The position numbers and the translations under genes are program-made. From NCBI GenBank assembly GCA_021776825.1, contig JAJFFG010000076.1, positions 62,001 to 126,000 on the forward strand: 64,000 nt of DNA, read 5' to 3'. This stretch comes from Planctomycetota bacterium. GTDB lineage: Bacteria > Planctomycetota > JAJSAM01 > JAJVHW01. The notes beneath the pieces are model-generated. The model searched no databases, was not told the DNA's origin, and saw only the letters and a program-made list of their open reading frames with translations. Below, one piece after another: positions 25,528-34,371 of the stretch. Numbering within the stretch: the stretch's first letter is position 1; each line of letters opens with the position of its first letter.

Positions 25528-28149
25528 CTCCGAGTCGACGGGAGCGACGATCAGGTCCACGTCCGTGGTCGCGGCCGGTGCGCGCTTCAGGTCGACGCCC
25601 AGCTTGCGTGACGCGAGGTGCGTGCGTGAGCGCTGCACCGACACCGCGTAGCGCAGCTGCCCGAGGCCGTGGAGCGTGTACGTCCCGTCCTGCGCGGTCA
25701 GGGCGACGTCGTGACCCATGGCCCCGCGCTCGCCGGGCGTCGGCGACGGGTGCTTGATTGCGGAGTGGAGGAGCTGCGCGGTGACCCGGACGCCCGCGAC
25801 GGGGGCGCCATCGGCGTCGCGGACCGTCCCCGCGATGGTGCGCTCGCGCGCGAGCTGAATGGGCCGCATCGTGCCGTTCTGTTGGATGCGGACGACCCGC
25901 GCCGCGCCGTCGATCCGTCGACCTCCCGCGTCACGCGCATTCCAGAGCTCCAGGTACTCTGCCCCGGCGTCGCGCCCGACGTCGAGGCTCCCACCGCTGA
26001 CTTCGCACGCAAACGTCCCCTCGCCGTGCAGCGCCGCGGACGCTGACGCCACCGGATGCCCGTCCGCGTCGACAACCTCGACGAGCACCGGGGCCGCGAC
26101 GATCCCGATCGTCGCGAGTTCGACGTGGACGGACCCGCCGGTGTGCCCCGTCCCGCGTCCCTCGTATCGCGCTCGCTCCGTCGTGACGTGGACATGGACC
26201 TCGTATTCGCCCTCGGGCAGGTCGTACGCCACGAACGTGCCGTCCTCATCGAGTCTGCCGCGCGACGACACGGTCGGCGTCGTCGCGCCGACCCACAACG
26301 CCTTCGGCGGCGTCGATCGGACCCAGAGCGTGCGTTGCGTCGTGGTCTCGCCGGGCGGAAGCGCGACCGTGCCGCGCAGCGTGTGCGTCGACGGGACCTC
26401 CACCGTCACGTCCTTCCAGGCCGACGACGAGACGTCGAACTCCACCCACTCGCCGTTGACGTGCTGGCCCACCTGGGCGCGGACTCGATGCCGTCCCGGC
26501 TCCAGAGGCCCGACGCGGTGGACGCCGGGATCGGAGCCGCGTCCGCTTCCGGCTGAGGCGCCGCGCCAGTTCGCGTGGTGCAGGCGCTCAACACGGAGCG
26601 TCGCGCGCGGTGAGGGGCCGCGCGGAGCCGCGATCGCGACGTGCGCGTACATCCCCTTCCGGAGCACGAGGTCGACGTCCGGCGGATCGTCGACCGAGGG
26701 TGTGACCGGATCACCCGGTGTCGGGAGCATCTCGCCGAGGCGCGCGCTCAGGCGGACGACCTCTCCCGGGACGAGATCCCCAAGGACGAAGCGCCCATCG
26801 CTGTCCGTGGCCGTCCCGCCCCACCTGTGCGGCCGTACGGCCCGGCCGTGACTGCGCCAGGGCATCGGACCGACGATCCGCGCACCGGGGATCGGCCGGC
26901 CGTCGCAGTCGACCACGCGACCCGCGACACGAGCGGCCGGGATGACCGGGACGTCCGGCGTCTCGGCCTCGGCATCCGCCCAGGCGAGCAGCGTTCCGGG
27001 ATCGTTCGCAAGTCCCGTCGACGGAGAGGCCGCGCTGACCCAGCCGCCGCCGACCGCGGTCACCCGGAATGGCCCGCCCGAGAGCTCATGCAGGTGCGCG
27101 ACGCCGTCCGGCCCGGACACCGCGCCCGGCAGAGCGCGCGCCCGTCCCATCGTCTCCTCGTCGTGCACGAGGAGCACGACGCCGGCCACGGGCTGGCCGG
27201 TACGGGCATCCACCACGCGCACCGACGCCGGCGTCTCCGGCTGGAGCACGACTCGCAGTCCGTCCTCGGGCACGGCCCGTCGCCGACCCGGGATGTGACC
27301 CTCCGCAGAGACGGTCACGAGGACCGCGTCGTTCAGGGCCTGCGCGTCGGCGTGGCCGTCGGCCCCGGTCACGAGCAGCGTCTCGGTCCGCGGCGTGACC
27401 CCGCTCACGAGCGAGAGACGCGCTCCCACGAGCGGCTCGCCCGTGGTGGCGCTGACGACATCGATCCGGATCGGCTGGGCGCCCTCCAAGACGTCGATCT
27501 CGACGCCGGCGGGAAGGCCGTGGGCGACCAGTTGCCCCGGCGCCGTGACGTTCAGGAACGCCTCCCCCTCCGGGAGCCCGGGGGCGGAGTACGAGCCGTC
27601 GTCGGCGGTGATCGTCGAGCGCGTCGGCCACGGCGAGGTCTCTGCCACCACGCTCACGCGGGCGTATGCCCCCGCGACCGGCTGGCCTCCGGCGAGCACG
27701 CGACCCGAGATCGTTCGTGATCCGAGCGGCGTCGGCACCTCGATCCGTCGCACGTGACGTTCGCCGGGGAGCTGCAGCGCGATGCGCTCGCCGTCGAGCC
27801 ACCCCGTGCCATCCGAGACGATCACCCGGTAGATGCCCGTCGGGAGGCCCTCGACCGTCGCCGCGCCCTCGGCGTCCAGCGCGATCGGCGTCCCCGGACC
27901 GGTCGGCGCCTCGGCGAGGACGATGTTCGACGTCGTGGCGACGGGCAGGCCGTCGCCGACCCGTCGCAGCGTGACCCGCACCGGCGGAGTCGCCCCGTCG
28001 ATCTGCAGATCGAGCGTGCAGGCGCCTTCCGCGTGGGGCCATTCGGTGCGGGTCGAGGCGGCGCCGGTCGGGCCGGTATCCGAACCGCACGCCGCGACGG
28101 CGGTCAGCGCCACCGCGCACACGAGTCCCCTGAACCTCCCACTGCCCAC
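25525..28149 (-). CDS. lipoprotein of tandem carboxypeptidase-regulatory-like domains
   Basis: About 874 residues from GTG 28149. The N-terminus has a signal peptide ending in the lipobox TAVAAC (Cys near residue 20), so it should be lipid-anchored. The body holds at least six carboxypeptidase-D regulatory-like repeats: G-x-V-x-x-x-G-x-P-V starts such as TISGRVLAGGQPVAGAYARV, RVAGRVVDCDGRPIPGARI and TIAGTVRDADGAPVAGVRV, with TxDGSYxxxGLPEG-type loops. It is a third member of the surface family in this window. An upstream ATG (28248) would add 33 residues ahead of the signal sequence and is less likely. Role: probably cell-surface or outer-membrane structure. Confidence 0.85.
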   Translation of the reverse strand: MGSGRFRGLVCAVALTAVAACGSDTGPTGAASTRTEWPHAEGACTLDLQIDGATPPVRVTLRRVGDGLPVATTSNIVLAEAPTGPGTPIALDAEGAATVEGLPTGIYRVIVSDGTGWLDGERIALQLPGERHVRRIEVPTPLGSRTISGRVLAGGQPVAGAYARVSVVAETSPWPTRSTITADDGSYSAPGLPEGEAFLNVTAPGQLVAHGLPAGVEIDVLEGAQPIRIDVVSATTGEPLVGARLSLVSGVTPRTETLLVTGADGHADAQALNDAVLVTVSAEGHIPGRRRAVPEDGLRVVLQPETPASVRVVDARTGQPVAGVVLLVHDEETMGRARALPGAVSGPDGVAHLHELSGGPFRVTAVGGGWVSAASPSTGLANDPGTLLAWADAEAETPDVPVIPAARVAGRVVDCDGRPIPGARIVGPMPWRSHGRAVRPHRWGGTATDSDGRFVLGDLVPGEVVRLSARLGEMLPTPGDPVTPSVDDPPDVDLVLRKGMYAHVAIAAPRGPSPRATLRVERLHHANWRGASAGSGRGSDPGVHRVGPLEPGRHRVRAQVGQHVNGEWVEFDVSSSAWKDVTVEVPSTHTLRGTVALPPGETTTQRTLWVRSTPPKALWVGATTPTVSSRGRLDEDGTFVAYDLPEGEYEVHVHVTTERARYEGRGTGHTGGSVHVELATIGIVAAPVLVEVVDADGHPVASASAALHGEGTFACEVSGGSLDVGRDAGAEYLELWNARDAGGRRIDGAARVVRIQQNGTMRPIQLARERTIAGTVRDADGAPVAGVRVTAQLLHSAIKHPSPTPGERGAMGHDVALTAQDGTYTLHGLGQLRYAVSVQRSRTHLASRKLGVDLKRAPAATTDVDLIVAPVDSE

Positions 28150-28253
28150 GCACGATTGGACGTCGAGAGCGGGCTTCGGATCCCTTCGGAATGAGAGACT
28201 TGCGCAACCTCGGGTGGTCGCAGACCGTCGGAGGCTCTGAGGAGACACGTTCT

Positions 28254-29573
28254 ATGCGGATCGCACGCACGCTCGCCCTGATCGGGCTCCTGGCCGTCGC
28301 CGTTGTTCCGGCGACCGCTCAGGATCGTGGCCACCCAAGTTGGTCACCATCCATCGAGAAGGGGCTCGCCGAGGCCAAGACCCGCGGTGTGGCGCTGATG
28401 GTCGCCATCAACATGGACAACGAGCGCGGCAACCAGCAGATGGTCGACGACGTCTACTCCTCGAAGAAGTTCCACGACGCAGCGAAGTCGTGCGTGATCG
28501 CAATGGGCTCGCTCTTCAAGCACCCCGGCAAGGCGATGACCGGCGGCAAGACGGTCTGCGCCCGTTTCGGCAGCGTGACCTGCGTCGAGCACCAGGCAAT
28601 CGAGTCCACGGTGCGCCAGGACTGGCTGAAGCGCGGGCCGCACGACGACATCGAGAGCCCGCGGCACTTCTTCCTCGCCCCGAACGGCAAGATCCTCTTC
28701 CAGAAGGTCTGGACGATGAGCGCGAGCGAACTCTCCGAGCTGATGAAGCGCGCCTCCGAACTCTGCACTCCCGAGAAGATCGAGGCCTGGGACACCCTCG
28801 AGGGTCGGCTCGAGCGCGCCGCCGATCCCATCTCGTCCGTGCGCGACATCGCGCTGGCCGACCTGATCGCCGAGAACGACGCCGCCATCGTCGACCAGCT
28901 CGTGAAACTCGCCAAGTCCAGCAAGGACCCCAACGTGCCGGGGTCGATCTACGCCGCGTTCGTCGGCGCGGAGGACGAGGCCCGTCGCCAGCTCGGCGCC
29001 GCTGCGCTGACGCACAAGATGCCCGAGGTGCGCATGCGCGTCGCCTGGGCGATGCAGAAGAGCGGCGCCGTCGAGCACTTGAAGCCGCTCGTGGCGCGCG
29101 TCGGCAAGGAGCGAGACGCCAAGGCGAAGGGCTCCATGTACCGCGCCATCGGCGCGCTCGCCGCCGAGTCGCAGGACAAGGGCGCGAAGAAGGCGCTCGT
29201 GAAGGGCGCCGGCAACTCCAAGGACCCAGCCCGCGCGCACGCCGCTCTCTCCATCGCACCGTGGGCGAAGGAGAAGGACGTCAAGGCCGCCCTGCAGAAG
29301 ATCCTCGTCCAGGGCGGCGCGACCGACCTGCGCTCCGCCGCCGTCTGGTCGCTCGGCTTCAGCGAGGACAAGGAGGTGCGAGGCGAGCTCGTCACCTTCA
29401 AGGAGTCGCTCTCCCGCCGCGAGTGGCGCCTCGACCGCGTCGTGAAAGCGGCGATCTCACGGCTCCGCGGAATTGGCGAGGAGGGCTACGACGCCATAGG
29501 CGCCCGCATCCTCAAGCACCCGGCCGAAGCCGACGAAGAGGAGGACGAGAAGAAGCGCCCCTGGGAGCGCTAG
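28254..29573 (+). CDS. secreted thioredoxin-like/HEAT-repeat protein
   Basis: A 439-residue exported protein. Signal peptide at residues 1-22 (cleavage after ATAQ or PATA). Residues about 25-175 resemble a thioredoxin-like fold (GLAEAKTRGVALMVAINMD start, PRHFFLAPNGKILFQKVW late strand), but the CxxC site is missing: the expected position reads NMDNERGNQQM. Residues about 190-420 are HEAT-like helical repeats rich in Lys/Ala. It could be a redox-dead relative of the two thioredoxin-like selenoproteins in this window. ATG 28254 has GGAG 9 nt upstream and is divergent from the lipoprotein gene. Confidence 0.8.
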   Translation: MRIARTLALIGLLAVAVVPATAQDRGHPSWSPSIEKGLAEAKTRGVALMVAINMDNERGNQQMVDDVYSSKKFHDAAKSCVIAMGSLFKHPGKAMTGGKTVCARFGSVTCVEHQAIESTVRQDWLKRGPHDDIESPRHFFLAPNGKILFQKVWTMSASELSELMKRASELCTPEKIEAWDTLEGRLERAADPISSVRDIALADLIAENDAAIVDQLVKLAKSSKDPNVPGSIYAAFVGAEDEARRQLGAAALTHKMPEVRMRVAWAMQKSGAVEHLKPLVARVGKERDAKAKGSMYRAIGALAAESQDKGAKKALVKGAGNSKDPARAHAALSIAPWAKEKDVKAALQKILVQGGATDLRSAAVWSLGFSEDKEVRGELVTFKESLSRREWRLDRVVKAAISRLRGIGEEGYDAIGARILKHPAEADEEEDEKKRPWER

Positions 29574-29611
29574 TTCACGAGGCCCCTGGTGATCCTCGAA
29601 GGAGATGCCGA

Positions 29612-30106
29612 ATGACCGATGACGCGGTGACCGACACCGGGGACGCCGCCGTCGATCTCTTTCGACTCCTCGCTGAGACCAACCTCGGCCTGGCTGACGC
29701 GGCCCATGAGCTACGCTCCCTACCGGGAGTCAGCCGGGTCTTGCGCGAGTGTGACCTGCGTGGGAACGAGCATGGATCTGAGTTCTCCGCATTCGCCGAG
29801 GTTCACACCGACGAGGGCCCCTACGTCTGCCTGTGGTTCGAACTTGTCCACGCGAACCGCTCGTGGGAAATCGAGGCACGCGTGGATGCTGCGCATGGAG
29901 TCGGAGAGTCGATCGAGTCCGTCGGTGAGTACCCGACTGCGCAGTGCGAGGACCTCACGTCACTCCGTCACGCGTGCCGGCAAGCCGTTCAGTGGCTCAC
30001 GCGTGTTGGCACTGGGCTGGACTACCGCGACCTGCACATCGGACCGCTCGCCATCGATCGCGGCACGCCCACGAGCCGCGTACCGTTCCGCGCGGAGGAG
30101 GCGTGA
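29612..30106 (+). CDS. conserved-looking protein of unknown function
   Basis: I do not recognise this 164-residue soluble, acidic protein. It has a mixed alpha/beta pattern with alternating hydrophobics (VCLWFELVHANRSWEIEARV) and no signal peptide, membrane span or metal motif. A good Shine-Dalgarno (GAAGGAG) stands before ATG 29612. The stop overlaps the ATG of the next gene (TGATG), so the two are co-translated. Codon third positions are strongly G/C, as expected for a real gene here. Confidence 0.7.
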   Translation: MTDDAVTDTGDAAVDLFRLLAETNLGLADAAHELRSLPGVSRVLRECDLRGNEHGSEFSAFAEVHTDEGPYVCLWFELVHANRSWEIEARVDAAHGVGESIESVGEYPTAQCEDLTSLRHACRQAVQWLTRVGTGLDYRDLHIGPLAIDRGTPTSRVPFRAEEA

Positions 30107-31053
30107 TGCCATCGCGTCTTCGCGTTGGCTTCGGCATTGGCGTTCTTGCCATCTCGCTCGCTTGCTCACCACTAGCGCCGGAGATCCCGGCGGAGACTCC
30201 AGAGGCCGAACAGACCGGGGCGACTGAGGCGACCCGGGAGAGCGAGAAAACCGGGACATCCCTGTCGTTCCAGTTGCTCTCCGATAGCGGCAGCCCGTCA
30301 GAGCAAGAGGCCGAGCGGACCGTCGCCGTGTTGCGAGATCGGCTTCGTGCGATCGGACCGGACGACGTCGTCGTCAAGCGCGGAGAGGGAGACAAGATCG
30401 GAGTCGAACTTCGACACCGGCGGCGCGAGGACCTCGAGCGGGTCTCCGCGTTGATGCAGGCTCGAGGGCGCTTGCGGATCCGCCTCCGCGCACCGGTCGC
30501 GATGGAGGCCGACGAGCGTGGGAAGAGGACCATGGCCGAGTTCCGTCGTTCGGAGTACGAGGCCCCGATTGGAACTCGTTGGGTCCCGATGGCTGACGTG
30601 GGGAACCCGGTGCTCGTCCTGACTCCGGAGGCTGTCGTCCAGGCGCGCGTGGATCGCCTGGTCGAAGACGGCGGCTCGCCCTCGGACCTGACGTCACTCA
30701 GACAGGAGTTGGCTCTGGTGCGCAGCCGATCACTGTTCGAACACGGCGACCTCGAGTCCGCTCGGTTGGCCGAGATTCAGGGGCGCTACGTCGTACGCGT
30801 GGTGATGCGCGAGTCCCGCAAGCGAGCCTTCGAGGGTTTCACCGGTTCGAACGTCGGGCGCCAGCTCGTCATCATCGTGAATGAGCACGTAGAGGCGACG
30901 CCCAGCCTTCTGACGAAGCTGCCGGGCGCGTTCCGTCTGGTCGGAGGCGGGGCGGGTGGGTTCCGAGAGGAGAAGGCACGTCACTTGGCTGCGGGGCTGG
31001 CATCCGGGGACCCCCCATGCCGAGTGCGACGGACCGACGTCGACGAGGAGTAG
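30106..31053 (+). CDS. lipoprotein resembling the periplasmic P1 region of SecD
   Basis: A 315-residue lipoprotein: signal peptide with lipobox SLAC (Cys near 22). The mature part matches the SecD/SecDF periplasmic first domain: base ALxxRLRAIG (QEAERTVAVLRDRLRAIG), and the head segment FEGFTGSNVGRQLVIIVNEH, which parallels FxxxTxxNVGKxLAIVLDG in SecD, then a GGF...EEKARHLAAGLASG segment like the SecD TxEEAxxLAxxLRSG. The twelve-helix membrane part of SecD is absent, so it cannot be a translocase. A chaperone-like role for exported proteins is only a guess. It is translationally coupled to the preceding gene; GGAGGAG lies before its ATG. Confidence 0.7.
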   Translation: MPSRLRVGFGIGVLAISLACSPLAPEIPAETPEAEQTGATEATRESEKTGTSLSFQLLSDSGSPSEQEAERTVAVLRDRLRAIGPDDVVVKRGEGDKIGVELRHRRREDLERVSALMQARGRLRIRLRAPVAMEADERGKRTMAEFRRSEYEAPIGTRWVPMADVGNPVLVLTPEAVVQARVDRLVEDGGSPSDLTSLRQELALVRSRSLFEHGDLESARLAEIQGRYVVRVVMRESRKRAFEGFTGSNVGRQLVIIVNEHVEATPSLLTKLPGAFRLVGGGAGGFREEKARHLAAGLASGDPPCRVRRTDVDEE

Positions 31054-31254
31054 CGTTGGACGTCGCGCTACGGTCCCCCGTCCTGACGAGGCCGCGCTGC
31101 TTCATCGGTCGCTGTCGGGGTCGGCGTGAATCTCTCCGGCATCCGCTAGCTCTGAGTGCGCCAGCATCTTGAAGACGCTCGGTAGTTGACGATTCCCGTC
31201 GTTGCTCCGTCCGTCGTCGTCTGCGAGGATTTGATCGACCGAGAGGAGAGACGG

Positions 31255-31572
31255 ATGGCACGACGACGTTCCCGCGATCCCATCGAATCGCCCGCGGCCG
31301 ACCCGGTGATTCAGAACATCCTGGACATGCGGGAGAGCGGCTCTTCGCGTGCGGAGATCCGCCGTCAACTCGTCGCGCAAGGCTACGAGGAGCAGGACGC
31401 CCGCCGGATGATCGACCAGGCCCTCGGGTCGCAGAAGAGTGCGATGGCGTCCCGCGATCGCGGTGGCGGGGGCGGCGGCGGCGGCGGACTCGGCCTCCTC
31501 GGCACGATCGGGATACTCGCCCTCGTGAACCTCCTCAGCTATGTCTTCGACTGGGGCTGGTTCTTCTACTGA
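31255..31572 (+). CDS. small protein with glycine linker and C-terminal membrane anchor
   Basis: 105 residues. Residues 1-60 are charged and helical (SHOCT-like pattern: ILDMRESGSSRAEIRRQLVAQGYEEQDARRMIDQA), followed by a nine-glycine linker and a single hydrophobic segment (LGLLGTIGILALVNLLSYVF) ending WGWFFY at the C-terminus. This suggests a tail-anchored protein with a cytosolic DNA- or protein-binding head. GAGAGGAGAG precedes ATG 31255. Its 3' end overlaps the next gene by 32 nt. Function unknown. Confidence 0.7.
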   Translation: MARRRSRDPIESPAADPVIQNILDMRESGSSRAEIRRQLVAQGYEEQDARRMIDQALGSQKSAMASRDRGGGGGGGGGLGLLGTIGILALVNLLSYVFDWGWFFY

Positions 31573-32191
31573 TCCGGCCTGTCGGGCCGGCTCCGCACGA
31601 CTCGTCGACGTCTGCTTCGCGCTGACTGTCGGCGGCTGGGCCGTGGCCGCGTGGCTGCATGCGTCGGCCCTCGACCGCGTGTCGCCGGTGCTCTGGACGC
31701 TGCTCGCGCTGCACTTGGTCGTGGCGACGCTCTTCGTCGTGCGCCGCAGCGGTGTGCGCGCCGCGCGGTGGCAACTGCTCGTCGCCTGCGTGCCCGCTCT
31801 TGCTACCGGCGGCGTCGCGTGGAAGCTCGCGCCGCCGCCGGCCGCGTGGCCGACGTGGGCCGCCGCTGCGTTCCTCGCCGGCGCGGCGCTAGCGATCGTC
31901 GCGCTGGCGACGCTCGGGCGCAGTTTCGCGGTGCTCCCCGCGGTGCGCGACGTCGTCAGCCGGGGGCCGTATCGCGTCGTGCGCCACCCGGCCTACGCCG
32001 GCGAACTGGTCATGGCCGTCGCGTGCGTTGCCGCGGCCGGCGACCTCGTCTGGGCGGCCTGGTTCCTGCCGCTGACGTGCGCGGTCGTCGTGCTGCGCAT
32101 CGCGGCCGAGGAGCGGCACCTGCGGACGTCTCCTGTGTACTGCGCGTACGCGGAGCGCGTGCCGCACCGGCTGCTGCCGCTCGTCTGGTAG
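31541..32191 (+). CDS. isoprenylcysteine-methyltransferase-like (ICMT/PEMT) membrane methyltransferase
   Basis: 216 residues with about five membrane segments. The C-terminal family signature is clear: SRGPYRVVRHPAYAGEL (about residues 137-153), then a final EERHL...Y..YxxRVPHRLLP, the SAM-binding pattern of the ICMT/phospholipid methyltransferase family. Bacterial members methylate small lipophilic or unknown substrates. The ATG lies inside the 3' end of the previous gene (overlap 32 nt), implying coupling. A start a little further in (near the LVDVCFALT helix) is possible. Confidence 0.85.
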   Translation: MSSTGAGSSTDPACRAGSARLVDVCFALTVGGWAVAAWLHASALDRVSPVLWTLLALHLVVATLFVVRRSGVRAARWQLLVACVPALATGGVAWKLAPPPAAWPTWAAAAFLAGAALAIVALATLGRSFAVLPAVRDVVSRGPYRVVRHPAYAGELVMAVACVAAAGDLVWAAWFLPLTCAVVVLRIAAEERHLRTSPVYCAYAERVPHRLLPLVW

Positions 32192-32195
32192 CGGG

Positions 32196-33548
32196 CTAGC
32201 GCCGCTCCAGCGCGTCGCGCCATGTAGCTGGGTCTTGGCCGTGATCCACGCCGGTCAGGCGCACCAGGCTCTGATGGGTCCAGCCGTAACCCGGGACGCC
32301 GGTGTCCATGCGCTCCCACGCGTCGATCATCGCGTGCAGTGCCGCCACGTGCTTCGCTCCACAGAGCCGCCAGATGATGCGGAAGTCGTGGTCGGTGCCC
32401 TCGTGGAGGAGCGACGTCAGTGAGGTCAGCGAGGCGTTGGTCGCCATCTCGCCCAGGGCGTCGATCGCCTCCTGCGCGAGCGTTCGGCGGCGGGAACGCA
32501 CCTGTGCCGCGAGGGCCGGGATGAGTTTCGGCGAACCCGAGCGCGCTGCGGCGTGCATCGCGCGTCGACGCAGCTCCTCGGACTCGCGCTCGTTGTCGAT
32601 CACGTCGATCAGCGCGGTCGGGTGATGCGCTGCCAACGCGACCAACGCCTCCCCGCACGCGTCGTTGACCTCCCACCGTCGCTCGTGTGTCCGGAAGTGC
32701 TCGTGGTGCGAGCGGATGAGCGGCAGCGCGTCGAGCCCCAAATCCTCGGGCAGGTGTCGGAGCGCGACGAGTTGGACGTCGAGTGGCTGATCGGCGCCGA
32801 GGCAGCGCTTCCACAACGCGCCGAAGGGCTCGGGGGCCCCGTCCTGCATCGCGCACACGGCTGCCCGGATGCGGATGCCCAGGTCTTCGGAGGTGTCCCT
32901 CGCGATCGGCAGCGTCCGCTCCGCGAGACGCGCCGGCTGTCGTCGGGCGGCGACCTCCAAGGCCAACCGCCGAGCGCTCGGCGATCCGGACGTGAAGCGC
33001 GTAGCCAGCACCTCCGGCGACGCGGGTGCGACGTCGCCGGTCGCGAGATCGACCGTGGCGAGATGGTCACCCGCTCCGATCAGCACGACGTGGCCACGGT
33101 CCTCGTCCACCCAACTGCCCGTGTACCAGAGGCGACCGCTGCGTCGTTCGATCGGGAAGGAGGCGTGCTCGTCCGGGAACACCTCGGTGAGCGAGAGCGA
33201 CCAACGGAGGCCATCCTTCGCAAGGAGTCGCAGCGCCGGGCCGCGTCCCCAGAACTGGCCGTGGCGCTCGAACAGCACGGCGGCCGGCTCGCGATCGAGG
33301 GTCCAAACCTCGCGTGGGAGCCCGCTGATCTCACCTGCGCCGAGGAGCGGCTCCTCGGCGTCGGCGAGCACGTGGATCTCGTACGACCCCTGCTGGATGC
33401 CGGTCTTCTGCACGATCACGACGTGTTGACCGTCGGGCGACTTGGCGCGGATGTCCTCGAACGGCGGCGCGTCGTCTGCGACGGCGACCGCCGAGAGCCC
33501 CGCCGTGATGAGAGTGGCAACGAGCAGCGGCCAGGCTAGATGCTCCAT
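32196..33548 (-). CDS. exported HEAT-repeat protein
   Basis: 450 residues from ATG 33548. Signal peptide MEHLAWPLLVATLITAGLSA (cleavage near AVA-DD). Residues about 30-170 are beta-rich (PDGQHVVIVQKTG; a WD-like or propeller fragment), and residues about 175-440 are HEAT-like helix pairs (RRRAMHAAARSGSPKLIPAL, EAIDALGEM). The ATG 9 nt upstream (33557) overlaps a TAGGAT box that sits 7 nt before ATG 33548, so the shorter start is preferred. Function unknown; HEAT proteins usually mediate protein contacts. Convergent with the ICMT gene. Confidence 0.82.
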   Translation of the reverse strand: MEHLAWPLLVATLITAGLSAVAVADDAPPFEDIRAKSPDGQHVVIVQKTGIQQGSYEIHVLADAEEPLLGAGEISGLPREVWTLDREPAAVLFERHGQFWGRGPALRLLAKDGLRWSLSLTEVFPDEHASFPIERRSGRLWYTGSWVDEDRGHVVLIGAGDHLATVDLATGDVAPASPEVLATRFTSGSPSARRLALEVAARRQPARLAERTLPIARDTSEDLGIRIRAAVCAMQDGAPEPFGALWKRCLGADQPLDVQLVALRHLPEDLGLDALPLIRSHHEHFRTHERRWEVNDACGEALVALAAHHPTALIDVIDNERESEELRRRAMHAAARSGSPKLIPALAAQVRSRRRTLAQEAIDALGEMATNASLTSLTSLLHEGTDHDFRIIWRLCGAKHVAALHAMIDAWERMDTGVPGYGWTHQSLVRLTGVDHGQDPATWRDALERR

Positions 33549-33555
33549 CCACTTC

Positions 33556-33561
33556 ATCCTA
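33556..33561 (-). promoter_or_regulatory. -10 box of a probable leaderless promoter (HEAT gene)
   Basis: TAGGAT on the minus strand, then 7 nt, then ATG 33548. Confidence 0.35.
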
Positions 33562-33588
33562 CGCGCCGCGCGCGTGGTCGCACTCGGC

Positions 33589-34329
33589 TCACCTCGGTCG
33601 CGTTGCGACGAAGATCTCGCGCTCGGGCCAGTCCGGCGTGCCGCTGTGCGGATCGCGCATCAGACGGGCGTCGAAGCCGACCTCCGCGAGGAGCGTGAGC
33701 CACGTCGCCCGCGGGAACACTCCCAGCGTGTGGCGGTCGAACTCGACGCGCGCCGGGCCGTCGCCCTCGCGCAACAGGTAGGCGTACTCGCACTGATACG
33801 TGGAGTCGCTCGGGTCCGGGTCCGTGGTCCAGGACAGATAGCGCAGCGCCCGGCCGTGCCCGTCGTGGCCTCCGTGACTCGTCGACGGCGCGAAGATCTC
33901 GCGCGTCTGATCGGGCAGCAACAGAGCGACGCCGCCGGGTCGACAATGGGCGAACGCGGTGGCGAGCGCGGCACGCAGGTCGGCCTCGGTGGTCATGTAG
34001 CTGATCGCGTCGTGGATCAGCACGGCGTCGAACGTGCGGCCGATGCGAACGGTGCGCATGTCGCCCTCGACGTGCTCGCAATCGGGGTTCAGGCGGCGAC
34101 TCCCTGCGAGCATGCCCGGCGAGCGATCGGAGAGCGTGACGTCGAACCATGCGCGTAGGTGACTGGCGGTGTTGCCTCCGCCGGAGCCGAGCTCGAGCAG
34201 CGTCTGCGCCGGCGACGTGATCTCGCCGACGAGGTCGCGGATCATCCCCGCCTCGACCGCGTACTCCTCGGGGGCGCTCAGAAGGTGCCACCATCCGGCG
34301 AGGTCGGTGTAGAGGCGCGGCTCGTCCAT
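33589..34329 (-). CDS. class I SAM-dependent methyltransferase
   Basis: 246 residues with a Rossmann methyltransferase core: motif I LLELGSGGGNTASHL (about residues 43-57), the acidic end of strand 2 (VTLSDRSPGML), CEHVEGDM, and motif IV FDAVLIHDAISY. After it comes CRPGGVALLLP. The N-terminus (LYTDLAGWWHLLSAPEEY) and the C-terminal sheet resemble a family that methylates small molecules; the substrate is unknown. Same strand as, and about 40 bp downstream of, the DMP19-like gene. Confidence 0.9.
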   Translation of the reverse strand: MDEPRLYTDLAGWWHLLSAPEEYAVEAGMIRDLVGEITSPAQTLLELGSGGGNTASHLRAWFDVTLSDRSPGMLAGSRRLNPDCEHVEGDMRTVRIGRTFDAVLIHDAISYMTTEADLRAALATAFAHCRPGGVALLLPDQTREIFAPSTSHGGHDGHGRALRYLSWTTDPDPSDSTYQCEYAYLLREGDGPARVEFDRHTLGVFPRATWLTLLAEVGFDARLMRDPHSGTPDWPEREIFVATRPR

Positions 34330-34371
34330 CGATCGACTGGGTCCGTCTGGCTCCGCTGCGCTCAGGCGACC

